From Hermatobates lingyangjiaoensis (taxonomy: Eukaryota; Arthropoda; Insecta; Hemiptera; Hermatobatidae), in assembly GCA_026182355.1 (NCBI GenBank), contig JAPFBL010000069.1:1152001-1216000 (forward strand): 64,000 bases of DNA, in the 5' to 3' direction. Both the position numbers and the translations under genes were made by a program. Below the pieces are notes generated by a model. The model was not told the DNA's origin. It did no database searches and saw nothing but the letters and a program-made list of their open reading frames with translations. The stretch's first letter is position 1, and every line of letters begins with the position of its first letter. This document shows, piece by piece, positions 46,891-56,579 of the stretch.

Positions 46891-47867
46891 ATGAAAGAGA
46901 AGGAAAATAAGAGATGTATTTGAATAACGAGTGTACAAGGAAAGAAAACGATATAAAAGCTATGAAGGTCAGAGTAAAGAATTCAGAAAGAAATAAGTAA
47001 TTATTGTCACCCAGCACTAGTTAACCATGATCGACAAAACTTGCTCTCGTTAATACTGAGTTAATTTTGACTGAACAATTACTAAATTTTATTCATATAT
47101 TTCTGTTTGAAAAGAGTTGGGGAGAGAGGAGAGTGAGACAGAAATATTTGTGAGTCAGAGGGAGAGAGAATGGAAGCATTAAATTAACTCAAGAGTTTGG
47201 TCACTATTCCAAGTTGAAATCAAGCTCTGAATATAGATATTTCAATTTTATTTAGAAATCTTCTCATAGCAAGAAAATTAAAAGGAGAATAAAAAATTAT
47301 TTTTTGATCAACAACTAATGATAGAGCATAGAAATATAATTAAATCTTGATCAATGGAAATTAGAAACATTCCAACAACTTCTTTTGGATTTTGCTTCAT
47401 AATACTATAAATTGAAAACAATATATAATATTACTGAATTAAGAAATTTAAAGTAAAAAATTGTTGTACTACTTTTTACTGATTTTCTTTTAACATATTA
47501 TAATTACTTAGTTCTTTTTTTATACAAAAATGATATTTTCTACTTTTTTTTCTATTCTCTATCAAAAATACAAATTATTCTCCATGGTCTCAAATTTGAA
47601 CGAACCTTCTGCCAATTTACTTTTATTCTAATAATATTGTCATTACATTAATGACACTGTAGACGTATATAGCTATGCCATCCAAATATTACCATTCATT
47701 TAGATTTAAAAAAAATAATAATGACTTTTATTATCTAAAGTGCATTTTACCCATTATTTAGTTCATTCATACTATAATTATTTCAAATTTTGCAAAAACA
47801 AAACATCTAAGTATTATGCATTATTTAGAGTATATAAATATTATTAACAGCAACGAAATAATTTTAT

Positions 47868-47872
47868 AAAAA
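47868..47872 (-). terminator. Pol III terminator of tRNA-Asp copy 2
   Basis: Five T on the minus strand, 3 nt after the tRNA 3' end. Confidence 0.8.
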
Positions 47873-47875
47873 GCC

Positions 47876-47947
47876 CTCCCCGGCGGGGAATCGAACCCCG
47901 GTCTCCCGCGTGACAGGCGGGGATACTAACCACTATACTACCGAGGA
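47876..47947 (-). tRNA. trnD-GUC: tRNA-Asp(GTC), copy 2
   Basis: 72 nt, identical to the copy at 42396-42467, with anticodon GTC at 47912-47914, intact A and B boxes and no intron. The upstream ACCAGA bases are shared with the 57.8-kb copy. Strict identity within diverged flanks implies selection or gene conversion. Confidence 0.98.
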
Positions 47948-48219
47948 TCTGGTCGCCATGACCTACATTTTAGAAACACAATCATAATAAACTAGTAGTT
48001 AATTTCTTTACAACTACGAACGTGATTATTTATGAATAAAATAATGTATTATTGCATTTCTAATTTTTTGTAAAGGTTTTTATTAAGACTAATGTTGTAT
48101 TCTTTTTATTATTATTTATTATTTACATTCTGGTCAGTTTTAGGATATTATGGGAATATGACTTTTTCTTTTAGCAAGGGTGGATAGGAAAAGAGTGACT
48201 AAACAAATGACTATTTAAT

Positions 48220-48765
48220 GTAATATTTTAAATATTAATTTTTTTAACAAATTTATTTTTTAATAGGTAGAAACAAGTACCCCATATATATTTGAGTGGG
48301 GTATTTGAAATGAAAGTTTTCCGAAGTCCAGTTTAAAACAGGGTATGAAAGTATTAAATTTACGACAAGATGGAACTAAATATGTTTTAATGTACGTACA
48401 TTTCAATTTGAGGAACTTTAAGCTGGTATAAGAATATTAATGATTTAGAAACAACCGTCTATAGGAAGGAGTTATCTTCAAACCACATTCTTAAGAAACA
48501 AGCTGTGTCAAGCTTAAATTGGTTTTAAATATATCTGATTTCATAATTAATTGAAATTGCTATTAGTTTCGAAAGCAGATATATGACAGCTAGATTGAAC
48601 TGTATGTAGTTTTGAATCTGAAGAGGGCCACGTAGATTGTTGAAGTATAAAGCTCAAAATAATTATTCGAATATATTATTAAAGGAACTGAAGCTGTTTT
48701 CTGATATCCTCATTCTCTAATGCTTTGAGTTTTACGCAAGTACTCTTAAAATACTGTCGGTAACA
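48220..48765. other. AT-rich non-genic stretch
   Basis: Nothing recognised. Confidence 0.5.
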
Positions 48766-48767
48766 AG

Positions 48768-49080
48768 AGGGCGGGTGGCCCATGCGGGAATTCTTATGAT
48801 GTTCTGCCAGTCGCGTTGTTGGGTGTTCGACTCGTGGTGGCTGTAGTACCTCACCCAAGAAGGTGATTCTCTCGGGAGATGTTGTGCGAGAAGAAGTATC
48901 TTCTTAGGAGGTTGCCTGCAGAGTGACAAGAGGAAGCTAAACCTTTACCATTGGGTAAGGTCTATCACTTGACAGGTGGACTTGAAAACTGGTACTCACA
49001 TAGTTGATACCTGGGTCAATGGACACTCCCCATTTCGGGAGGACGACCCAGGTCATAGACCAGTATGGTAGTCTTAAAAC
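48768..49080 (+). mobile_element. Probable tRNA-derived SINE, second family
   Basis: A GC-rich block beginning about GGGCGGGTGGCCCATGCGGG, with a B-box-like GGTGTTCGACTCG about 50 nt on and a body with ACCTCACCCAAGAAGGTGA and CGGGAGGACGACCCAGGTCA. It is distinct from the 24.5-kb family. The A box is weak and target duplications are not clear. The 65-codon minus frame inside (48732-48929) is incidental. Confidence 0.55.
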
Positions 49081-49084
49081 TAAT

Positions 49085-50410
49085 GATCCAGTACGTGTCA
49101 GTCAATCTATTCTTTAAAACTTTCAAAGACATTGACAAAGTGTTATTGACAAAGTGAATGTTTTCGTAATGTACTGTTCGCGAAGGTCAACCAAGAAAAA
49201 TTAGACAAACTTCATTTAAGAGTTAATTTTAACAATCAGTCAAATATATGCCATAATGAAGACAATATCAAGTTTTACAAATTTTTGCATAGTCTCCGCG
49301 TTGTTTTACCATCAAAACGCCTTTTGAAGAGTAGAATACCTTTCCAGGTTTATTTCATTGTTTGTAGAATACAGAAGTGTCAATCATTTCTGTAATAACT
49401 GAAATTTTTTAGCCAATGATTCTCAAGATTTAAAGATTTATCTTCAGGACACCAGCTCATTAGGTCAGTACCAATGTACTCGTATTGAGTAGACAATAAT
49501 TGATTTGATCTCATACTTCATCAAACCAAAGTCGTTTAGAAGAGATTCTAGTAGTATCTCAAATATAGGGAATATAATAAACCGGTTAGGAGTACACAAT
49601 ATGTATGAAATAATAAGGGTATATTAAAATCTCAACGAAAAAAAAAGTAACTCTTCATAAAATGAATTACTTCAAATTGCATGGTGCAAATAAAAAAAAA
49701 ATTTTTTTTGCACAATTTAACTAGTAAAACTGCTTTATTAATAGTTATTAAGAGCATGAGAGCTTCGTATATACCTACATTACTGATTACCTTGTTACAG
49801 GAAGATAAATATACACCAGAGGATATTAACATCTGAATGAAGGGAAATCAAAACTGGTATTTAGTTAACTTACAAAATAAGAAAATAACGTCCAATTAAA
49901 AACTGCATACATGGTCTTACACCGAAATTACCAACGGTCAGAGCAGAGTTGAATACACATGATCAGATGGCAACAATGAATTGAACGGTGACAACTACGT
50001 GTAATTAGTGTCACCGATAATACGATTGGTTCATGTTTAATTAGCACTAAATGAGTCACACGTTCTATTCTAGGATAGCATGGAAGACGTAATGACTGAA
50101 ATGGAGTACTTACGATGGATAAAAATATCATATATCTAAAAATATATACTCGCTATCAATAATCTAATTGATTTTGTTTTACTATTAATATAATGTCACT
50201 TAAAGTATAGAATGCTATCAAATAAAAATACAATATTGGTGTTACTCTCATTTCTGTTTATCTGAAATACCAAAAAGTGTTAGGATCGCGTCAACAATTG
50301 GATCACATCTATTTTCTGCTTCGGAAATTGAATTTATTTTAATTGATACCCTCATTCGTCTTCTATGAAAGAAATAGAAGACGTTTCTATCTTATCTCCC
50401 ACAGAAATAC
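49085..50410. other. AT-rich non-genic stretch
   Basis: No gene recognised. 49930-50110 is less AT-rich, with a featureless 67-codon minus frame. Confidence 0.45.
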
Positions 50411-50418
50411 ATATATAT

Positions 50419-50664
50419 AAATAAAATAAATTCAAAACGAAGGAAACACACAGAAAGACACAGACATAACTCACATCAATATTTCGACCATCGTCGTCAT
50501 CAGGAGGTGTGAAGAGCAAAGAGTCCCGCAAGAAGGCACCGCCCTGCCATCTTGCGGGACTCTTCGCTCTTCACACCTCCTGATGACGACGATGGTCGAA
50601 ATATCGATGTCAGTTATGTCTGTGTCCTTCTGTGTGTTTCCTTCGTTTTGAATTTATTTTATTT
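50419..50664. repeat. Fold-back element with two hammerhead-like motifs
   Basis: Arms of about 115 bp face each other around a CACCGCCCTGCC centre. Each arm has ATTCAAAACGAAGGAAACAC, CACAGAAAG, CATC.ATATTTCGACCATCG and CATCAGGAGGTG. Minus motif 50482-50503 and plus motif 50580-50601: CTGATGA, C, GAC, GATG, GTC, GAAA, followed by ATAT. To the right is the family terminus GTCCGCTGGAC at about 50671-50681. The two arms are almost identical, suggesting a recent or conversion-maintained palindrome. Confidence 0.93.
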
Positions 50665-50702
50665 AAAAAAGTCCGCTGGACTGTTTCTTTTAATTGTATA
50701 TA

Positions 50703-50956
50703 TAACAAACACTTTTTCTTCTTCTCGGAGTTTGGTCAGGGTAAATATATGGAATCACCTTTTTGCCAACGTTTCCTCTTTATTTTAAGACATCCTCAGG
50801 GCTATAAACTAACAAAAAACAATAAACAATGGACATTGTTTTTTTGTTAGTTTATAGCCCTGAAGATGTCTTAAAATAAAGACGAAACGTTGGCAAAAAG
50901 GTGATTCCATATATTTACCCTGACCAAACTCCGAGAAGAAGAAAAAGTGTTTGTTA
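50703..50956. repeat. Fold-back element of a second PLE-like end family
   Basis: The outer ends TAACAAACACTTTTTCTTCT and AGAAGAAAAAGTGTTTGTTA are reverse complements. The arms run about 118 bp to a short centre near 50823-50838. The right arm has the intact plus-strand hammerhead-like motif (50857-50894). The left arm carries the same with small changes (CCTCAGGG; CGTTTCCTC). It is only 38 bp from the preceding fold-back. A single arm also occurs at 30062-30111. Confidence 0.93.
50857..50894 (+). ncRNA. Small hammerhead-like ribozyme motif
   Basis: GCC, CTGAAGA, T, GTCTT, AAAATA, AAGAC, GAA, ACGT, T, GGC. Stem I is 3 bp (GCC/GGC), stem II is 5 bp (GTCTT/AAGAC), and the ACGT palindrome acts as an intermolecular stem III. 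The core is intact. The single base between CTGAAGA and stem II is present here as in all family members. Confidence 0.6.
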
Positions 50957-50984
50957 ATATTTAGTGGTCAAGAAAACAGTACCA

Positions 50985-51001
50985 TAATATATATATATAT
51001 T
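50985..51001. repeat. Short (TA)n tract
   Basis: TA run between the fold-back element and the PLE fragment. Confidence 0.9.
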
Positions 51002-51032
51002 CAGGTAACTCACCACAAATTAGAGAAGATAG

Positions 51033-51072
51033 TCGCTCTAAGGCCTTTCGTTTTCACGTCGTCAGAGAGCAA
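51033..51072 (-). ncRNA. Hammerhead-like ribozyme in the PLE 3' terminal region
   Basis: Minus strand: TTGCTCT, CTGACGA, C, GT, GAAA, AC, GAA, AGGCCT, T, AGAGCGA. Stem I is 7 bp (TTGCTCT/AGAGCGA, one wobble), stem II is short (GT/AC closed by GAAA), and the AGGCCT palindrome can pair between two molecules. It begins about 22 nt after the PLE stop codon, where PLE terminal repeats (pLTRs) are known to carry hammerheads. This ties the other scattered motifs to PLEs. Confidence 0.65.
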
Positions 51073-51094
51073 GTGAATACAAGTTGTAAGCAGG

Positions 51095-51556
51095 TTATGA
51101 ATTTTGATTTAAAGAAGGAGTAAGATTGGCATCATTGACAGTATTTTTCCCTATAACTGTTGAAATAGTCTTGATTTGTTTGATAATTCCTTCAATTAGA
51201 AATTCATCTAATTTAAAAAGGCCTGGACTAGTGTTGACCCAGTTCTTAGAAAAGTCTTTTATGAGGGCGCTTTCAACAATGTTTCTTCTTCTTTCACATG
51301 ACATAAAAACCAACTCCTTTGCTTCTTTCCAGTTAATTATGTGATTTTTGTCTCTAATGTGTAGGAACAAGGTACTTTTATCATCTTGTCTTCTAACTGA
51401 ATACTGATGTTGCTTAATCCTTGTATCCATTCCTTTTCCCGTCTGTCCAATATAAGCCAACTCGCAATCCTTGCAAGGAATTCTGTATACACAACAGTTT
51501 TTTCGGCTTCTTTTAGAGTTATGGACAAGTCTATTTGACAAATTACCACCACTACT
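51095..51556 (-). pseudogene. Penelope-like element GIY-YIG endonuclease C-terminus, 5'-truncated
   Basis: The frame reads 51646 to 51095 on the minus strand, but its first 30 codons come from the neighbouring fold-back and AT tract, so the real element starts near 51556. VYRIPCKDCELAYIGQTG (residues 53-70) holds the GIY-YIG core strands plus a Cys pair. R76, H96/H102 followed by W106, and E125 in RRNIVESALIK match the catalytic Arg/Glu and CCHH features of PLE endonucleases. No stop or frameshift interrupts these 150 or so residues, so decay is limited. The reverse transcriptase domain is absent. In a full PLE this domain nicks target DNA for target-primed reverse transcription. The fragment cannot act alone. 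Confidence 0.93.
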
Positions 51557-51600
51557 AAATGTAACTGAGATTAAATATAAATATAAATATATATATAAAT

Positions 51601-51871
51601 ACAATAAAATAAAAAACGAAGGAAACACACAGAAAGACACAGACATAACTCACATCGATATTTCGACAATCGTCGTCATCAGGAGGTGCGAAGAGCGAAG
51701 AGTCCCGCAGGAAGACAGGGCGGTACTAGTACCGCTGAGTACCGCCCTGTCTTCCTGCGGGACTCTTCGCTCTTCGCTCTTCGCACCTCCTGATGACGAC
51801 GATTGTCGAAATATCGATGTGAGTTATGTCTGTGTCTTTCTGTGTGTTTCCTTCGTTTTTTATTTTATTGT
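51601..51871. repeat. Fold-back element with two hammerhead-like motifs
   Basis: Arms of about 130 bp run from ACAATAAAATAAAAAACGAA to its complement at 51852-51871, around a centre TACTAGTACCGCTGAGTACC. The minus motif (51661-51682) and plus motif (51784-51821) read CTGATGA, C, GAC, GATT, GTC, GAA, ATAT, C. Stem I is CACCTC/GATGTG with one mismatch. The right end continues into GTCCGCTGGACCGTTTC, the family terminus. It is the same family as 50419-50664, with a different loop base. Confidence 0.95.
51784..51821 (+). ncRNA. Small hammerhead-like ribozyme motif
   Basis: CACCTC, CTGATGA, C, GAC, GATT, GTC, GAA, ATAT, C, GATGTG. Stem II is 3 bp with a 4-nt loop; stem I is 5 of 6 paired; ATAT is the weak self-complementary stem III. 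The mirror copy is at 51651-51688 on the minus strand. Confidence 0.5.
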
Positions 51872-51904
51872 AAAAAAGTCCGCTGGACCGTTTCTTTTAA
51901 TTGT

Positions 51905-52010
51905 GGTATATATATAAATATATTTATATAAATATAAATATATATAAATATATATATAAATATATTTATATAAATATAAATATAAATATATATATAAATA
52001 TTTTATATAA

Positions 52011-52085
<75 letters not shown>
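51905..52085. repeat. (TA)n / ATAAAT-rich microsatellite
   Basis: Nearly pure A/T simple repeat of TATAAA-type units grading into (TA)n at about 52026-52085; open frames here are Tyr/Ile artefacts. Confidence 0.95.
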
Positions 52086-52088
<3 letters not shown>

Positions 52089-52089
52089 T

Positions 52090-52990
52090 AAGTTAGCAGG
52101 CCATCGATGGAAGGTAATTGCTCAGAGTTGATTTAATTGAAGTATACGTTCAATGTAAATTATAAAACTAATTTTTTTATACCTCAAGAACCATGTAACT
52201 GCATGATACTGGATGTAACATATTTCACTCACAAAATGTTCCCCACATTACAAATTAAAAATATATTTACCTCTGGCATATTTCGATTTATATTGGTATC
52301 GAATACAATGTACACATTCATTTCAAATCAGTCATAGATCAAACAAGCAATGTTTTATTGAAATATCGGAGTTAAGAATTTATTAAAGAATTATATGGTG
52401 ATAAAATGTTTTCATATGGTTTTTCTTATCACACGGTTTAATTTGGTATAAGATATTTAAAGTTTTAAAAAAAATGTAATAGCGTATTAGTTTTTTATTT
52501 GGTTTCTTGGGTCAATTAGTTGACATAAGAAACCAGTTTAAACTACAAAACTTCTAACTTCAGTATATAAGGAAAACTTTAATCGTCGTTTCAAGTAAAT
52601 AAATGCAGTTAAAAAAACTTATAATATTATTAAAATTTGGCTATAAACTCTGTATTTATATTTAAGTTTTTTTGTATAATATACTTTTATCTTTAGTGTG
52701 ATTGTGTAGATGGAAAGTTTGCCTCATTTATTATTTGGTGTAATAGGGAATTTGAAAAAAATATTTCTCTGCTCAAAAGAACTTCATGTTAAAACTAACA
52801 ACGTGTTCAAACAGTCTTCTTCTTCAAGCATTCATCTGCACTGTTGAGGTTTTATGACAACAGGGACCTAGGAAGGCAATAGTAGACTAAAACATATTTC
52901 ACAAGTCATGAATTATTTTACACACGAAAAATTTAGGGTTATGACAAGGATTGAAACCGGCAATTTTCAGAAATAAAAGCAAGTACCTGC
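52090..52990. other. AT-rich non-genic stretch
   Basis: Nothing recognised; the 66-codon frame at 52137-52337 has no motif. Confidence 0.5.
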
Positions 52991-52999
52991 CCCAATGCG

Positions 53000-53215
53000 A
53001 TCTCTCTCTGAGTGAGGTGGTCTATTAGGTAGCACCTTTAGTGTTCAAGATTGGTGGTTAGAATCTGAGTCACGATCTTACATCTTTCATCCGGCAGGGA
53101 TGAAAAATCCTGCACACGCCGTTTCTTGCAGAAGACGTTAATAAGTCGGCTTCGAGTCCGAGGATATCTAAGGACTCATTACAAATCTCCTCACTAATTA
53201 ACTTAAGGAACGAAA
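53000..53215 (+). mobile_element. Diverged SINE of the 24.5-kb family
   Basis: TCATCCGGCAGGGATGAAAA, GAAGACGTTAATAAGTCGGC, TTCGAGTCCGAGGATATC and AAGGACTCATTACAAATCTC follow the body of the SINE at 24509-24831 in order, with many substitutions. The head has only a rough B box (GTTAGAATCTGAGTC). Confidence 0.6.
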
Positions 53216-53219
53216 AATG

Positions 53220-53880
53220 CATCACTCCCGATGTTGATCGCTAATGGGGCTTGTCCAGAAAGATTCCAAATGACGAATGACCACTCTAAAGGTCAAGCCT
53301 AGAATTGTTTGGAATCAAAATTATTTGTATTTATGATCCTTATAACCGCTTTTTGATAATGCTTGTGCTATAATTGACTTATGGTGCATCTTTCCCATAG
53401 GCATGAGAAACATCAAGTCATATGACAATAACGTTAAATTGAAGGTTTATACTATTTTATACATATATACATAAATCTGATGTATAAATTTGATGATTTA
53501 TTTGTTATCAAAGAAAAAAGTTAAACAATTAAAAAAATCACTTCTAATAATAATATTTTACTGTTGGTAGACAAGTTAAAATAAACTGTTTTATGATTCA
53601 GTTTTAGTTTGATCTTGATAATGAATGAATTACAAACTAGATTGAGACATTAGGAAAATGTATAAGGCACAAATGTTTTTATTGTAATAATATACTAACA
53701 TACATTACAGCAGTATAGTCATATTAATATTTAAAACTGTGTTAATTAAACATTTTTACTAAGTATTATTTTAACGTAAATCTACTCTGAAAATTTTAAA
53801 CATTAATTATTATGATGTTTAAATATTAATATATTAATACTGGGATAAATGGATAAATCAGAGTCTCCACAGACAGAAAA
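53220..53880. other. AT-rich non-genic stretch
   Basis: Nothing recognised. Confidence 0.5.
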
Positions 53881-53901
53881 GAGGTTTTTTTATTCTTTGT
53901 G

Positions 53902-53928
53902 TTTCGAACACTTCGTGTTCATCGTCAG
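53902..53928 (-). ncRNA. Hammerhead-like core, stem III eroded
   Basis: Minus strand: CTGACGA, T, GAACAC, GAA, GTGTTC, GAAA. This is the longest perfect stem II in the window (6 bp, GAA loop). The following CACAAAG is not self-complementary and no good stem I is visible, so catalysis is doubtful. The same stem occurs at 25490-25516 with a mutated core. Confidence 0.45.
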
Positions 53929-54067
53929 GTAAACTTCCAGATGGAAGTAGTGGAGGACCGCCCAGTGTCTGAACGTTCAATCATTGTAGAACTGAATTAA
54001 TATAATGGGTAACATAAACTTGCTGAGAAGTTGGCATTCCTGATTTATGGACTGTATTGTCTAACAG

Positions 54068-54087
54068 TCAATATATATATATATATG
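54068..54087. repeat. Short (TA)n tract
   Basis: TA run of about 20 bp. Confidence 0.9.
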
Positions 54088-54119
54088 GGATGTACAATGG
54101 AAAATGCTTTTCAGTTAAT

Positions 54120-54700
54120 GATACCGCTTGAACTATTCAAATTACTTAAGTTCTCTTGTCAGGGAGGATGGATTTATATTATGATTCAGTTGTTGTAGGA
54201 AATTACGGAGTAAATTTGAAGGTATGCTTTAAAGGGCAATCACGAAATGGCGTTGAAGAGGACTGCGAGGTCATAGCAGTGGTACCAATCAATGCCACAG
54301 GTGGCAGCTGGCCGGCTGGCCCATTACGAGTTCTGATTTAAGAAGCCTCCCACCTGTCTGCTAATTTGGTCAAAGCACCAACTTCCCTATTAATCACCAT
54401 AGGCTATCTTTTAGCTTCATCTTCACGCAAACTGTCTCGCTATCCAGCTGACCGCCTCCCAATACTCCTCCGCTACTTAATTTAATTACAGCTTCGATTT
54501 GTGGACATGAAACTGATGCAGTCTCTGGGTGGCTGCACGTGCCCCCGACAGCCAGACTGCGATAATCAGACTTCTTCTCTTTTATATTCAAATTGCCTCT
54601 CAAATTCAGGTTGTTTGCTAGGACATCATTCTTATAAATTCAGCTGATGGTGATCGGCCATGGAAGAAAATAGCAGATGGTACAGCTTTATAAAAAGATA
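54120..54700. other. GC-richer complex block, unassigned
   Basis: Compared with its surroundings this block has high complexity and more G/C (CTGGCCGGCTGGCCCATTAC at about 54309-54328). Plus frame 54156-54341 and minus frame 54394-54603 lack recognisable motifs. A CTTGTCAG acceptor and AAG/GTATGC donor pair near 54165-54222 is possible. It may be an exon, old repeat or conserved non-coding DNA; I cannot decide. Confidence 0.3.
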
Positions 54701-54704
54701 AAAC

Positions 54705-56140
54705 TCAGTTTTTAAACATAGGATGAACTATTCTTGCAGCCATTTCTACTCCGTTCTTACCAACAGCAGTTCTTAATTTTATCCTTCTTCTTTGTGATTC
54801 CACCATAAAACTGCTTTATCATCTTTTCCAATAATATTAAATTAAAAAAAACCATGGAATAAATTCGTATTCGCTTTTTTTTCTCCAAGTACTGTATTAC
54901 ACACAAATAAATCAAATCAATAACTCTTGCCTGGCTTTAATATTTTCAGGTTGTCATAAAATATTTTGATCACTGCACGAAGGGGTTTGGAACAAAATAT
55001 TCTTTTTACATTCACTACAACTTGTACCGTAATGTGAAAATAATATTTTATTGTGAAAATTATTTCGTTAGTCTAGCAAGATATGTTCTTGAGAAATATT
55101 GTATTTAACAATGTTCTATGAACAAGTTGGCAAATTAAGGATGCTTTCTTAAGGTATTGACATACCTCATACTTTAAGATAGAATTCACCATAAAACTGA
55201 AAGTTGATTGCCTCTTGACTATTAATATTAAAGATTTACCAAATTTTACATAAGAAAAGCAAAAATCGTCTCCTTGAGAAAACTGCCGCTTCTTCACACC
55301 TCCAGTTCCTCAGGAAAGTATGAGGTATTTGAAATTGTTTATGAGTTTTAAGAGGAATGTAACTCAATAAACAGCGTGGTTCAGGAGAAACAGGACCAAA
55401 TCATTATTAGAGAGTCACTCATGAGGGGAGGAGTTGTTGAAACTTTAGCCAAAGAGCGTTGATAGTCAAAAGCTAGGGTCAGCAGATATCCTTTCATAGA
55501 ATTTATGGTCATGGAGTTGTGTCATAGCCTCACGTCGATAATCATCCCAATCCATCCTCTCTAAGCATAGAACATTTTCATTCAATTACAATCTTTTTCA
55601 TAATAAGAAAATATCACCATTATTGTGCTCCATTATTGTGCACCATATATTCTACATTAATAGAATATTAAAGGTAAGAATTCTAATATCAGACTGTTCA
55701 TCTAAAAATACTAGTAGTAACATTTCACTAACTTATAACTATCACTAAATGTCAAAATTTTATGGAATTTAGTTCAAAATATACGGTCCTACATCTCTCA
55801 AGAAACTATAAATACCTATTTGTAGTTTTTGTCTATTGTATTTCACGCATATCATTAGACCAATTCTACGACTCTTTATCAGTCAGAACCTATTATATAG
55901 TGTGAGTGAATTATCTAGATATGACCAGTGTTGGAAAGAGGGCCCAAGAAAAGGTCTTGCAAGGGCTCATTTTTTTCTCTTTCAAGTGCCCTACTATCAC
56001 CACCCCAGTCGAAGATAGAGGTAAATAAATCCTCCAAGATATGCAACGCGAGGTAGACCTGTGTTGACTTTTATACGCACCAAGCCATATTTCAGGCCAT
56101 ATCGTTTTTAAATCAATTCAGGTTGTCTTTCTACGATTTT
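54705..56140. other. AT-rich non-genic stretch
   Basis: No gene recognised. 55920-56060 is GC-richer and leads into the candidate exon. Confidence 0.45.
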
Positions 56141-56148
56141 CCCTTTAG

Positions 56149-56254
56149 CTGTCCCATGTTCCACATGGCGACGCCCAAGGTGGACCACTCAGAAACGGGG
56201 AACTCGATGCTATACGCGCAACAGTATTTGTACATCGCGAAACGGTTAAACTGG
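56149..56254 (+). CDS. Possible exon, unidentified
   Basis: After a good pyrimidine tract and AG (TTTTCCCTTTAG, ending 56148), a frame with strongly G/C-ending codons begins (ATG GCG ACG CCC AAG GTG GAC CAC). The peptide includes MATPKVDHSETGNSMLYAQQ and continues to YIAKRLNW before a GTACGA donor-like site at 56255. It could be an internal or a first coding exon starting at the ATG at 56165. No family is recognised. GCGAGGTAGACC words both before and after (about 56048, 56602) hint that the block could instead belong to a repeat. Confidence 0.3.
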
Positions 56255-56330
56255 GTACGATTGATATTTCGGAGCAAAAGGAAGATCCCATGTAACATAA
56301 CTAGGTCCGACGTAGTCGGGCTTACCTTAA

Positions 56331-56578
56331 TCTTACGACTAATTATACATTACACATGTGGATGACACATTACTTGTAACATTTACAACGTTAAGTGTGG
56401 TTCAATACATACAAATGCCAGGGATGGCAATTAATAAAACAAAAATTATTACAATCTTACGTCTAATTATACATTATACATGTGGATGACACATTACTTG
56501 CAACATTTACAACGTTAAGTGTGGTTCACTACATAAAAATGCCAGGAATGGCAATTAATGCAACAAGAATTATCACAA
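56331..56578. repeat. 124-bp tandem duplication (two copies)
   Basis: TCTTACG.CTAATTATACATTA and CATGTGGATGACACATTACT, then TTTACAACGTTAAGTGTGGT and ATGCCAGG.ATGGCAATTAA, recur at 124-bp spacing with about six substitutions. It begins inside the 3' side of the candidate exon's open frame. Confidence 0.95.
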
Positions 56579-56579
56579 T

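Larger units (their letters stand above)
46900..48215 (-). repeat. Duplicated block carrying tRNA-Asp, copy 2
   Basis: Paralogue of 41690-42730; landmarks are given there. The tRNA genes are 5480 bp apart but other landmarks differ by other offsets, so indels accumulated after duplication. Confidence 0.85.

Noticed and set aside
46817..47017. Minus frame near the TATA-like GATATAAAAG
   Set aside because: The TATA-like word is shared by both duplicated blocks but no gene follows; the frame is purine/pyrimidine-biased low complexity.
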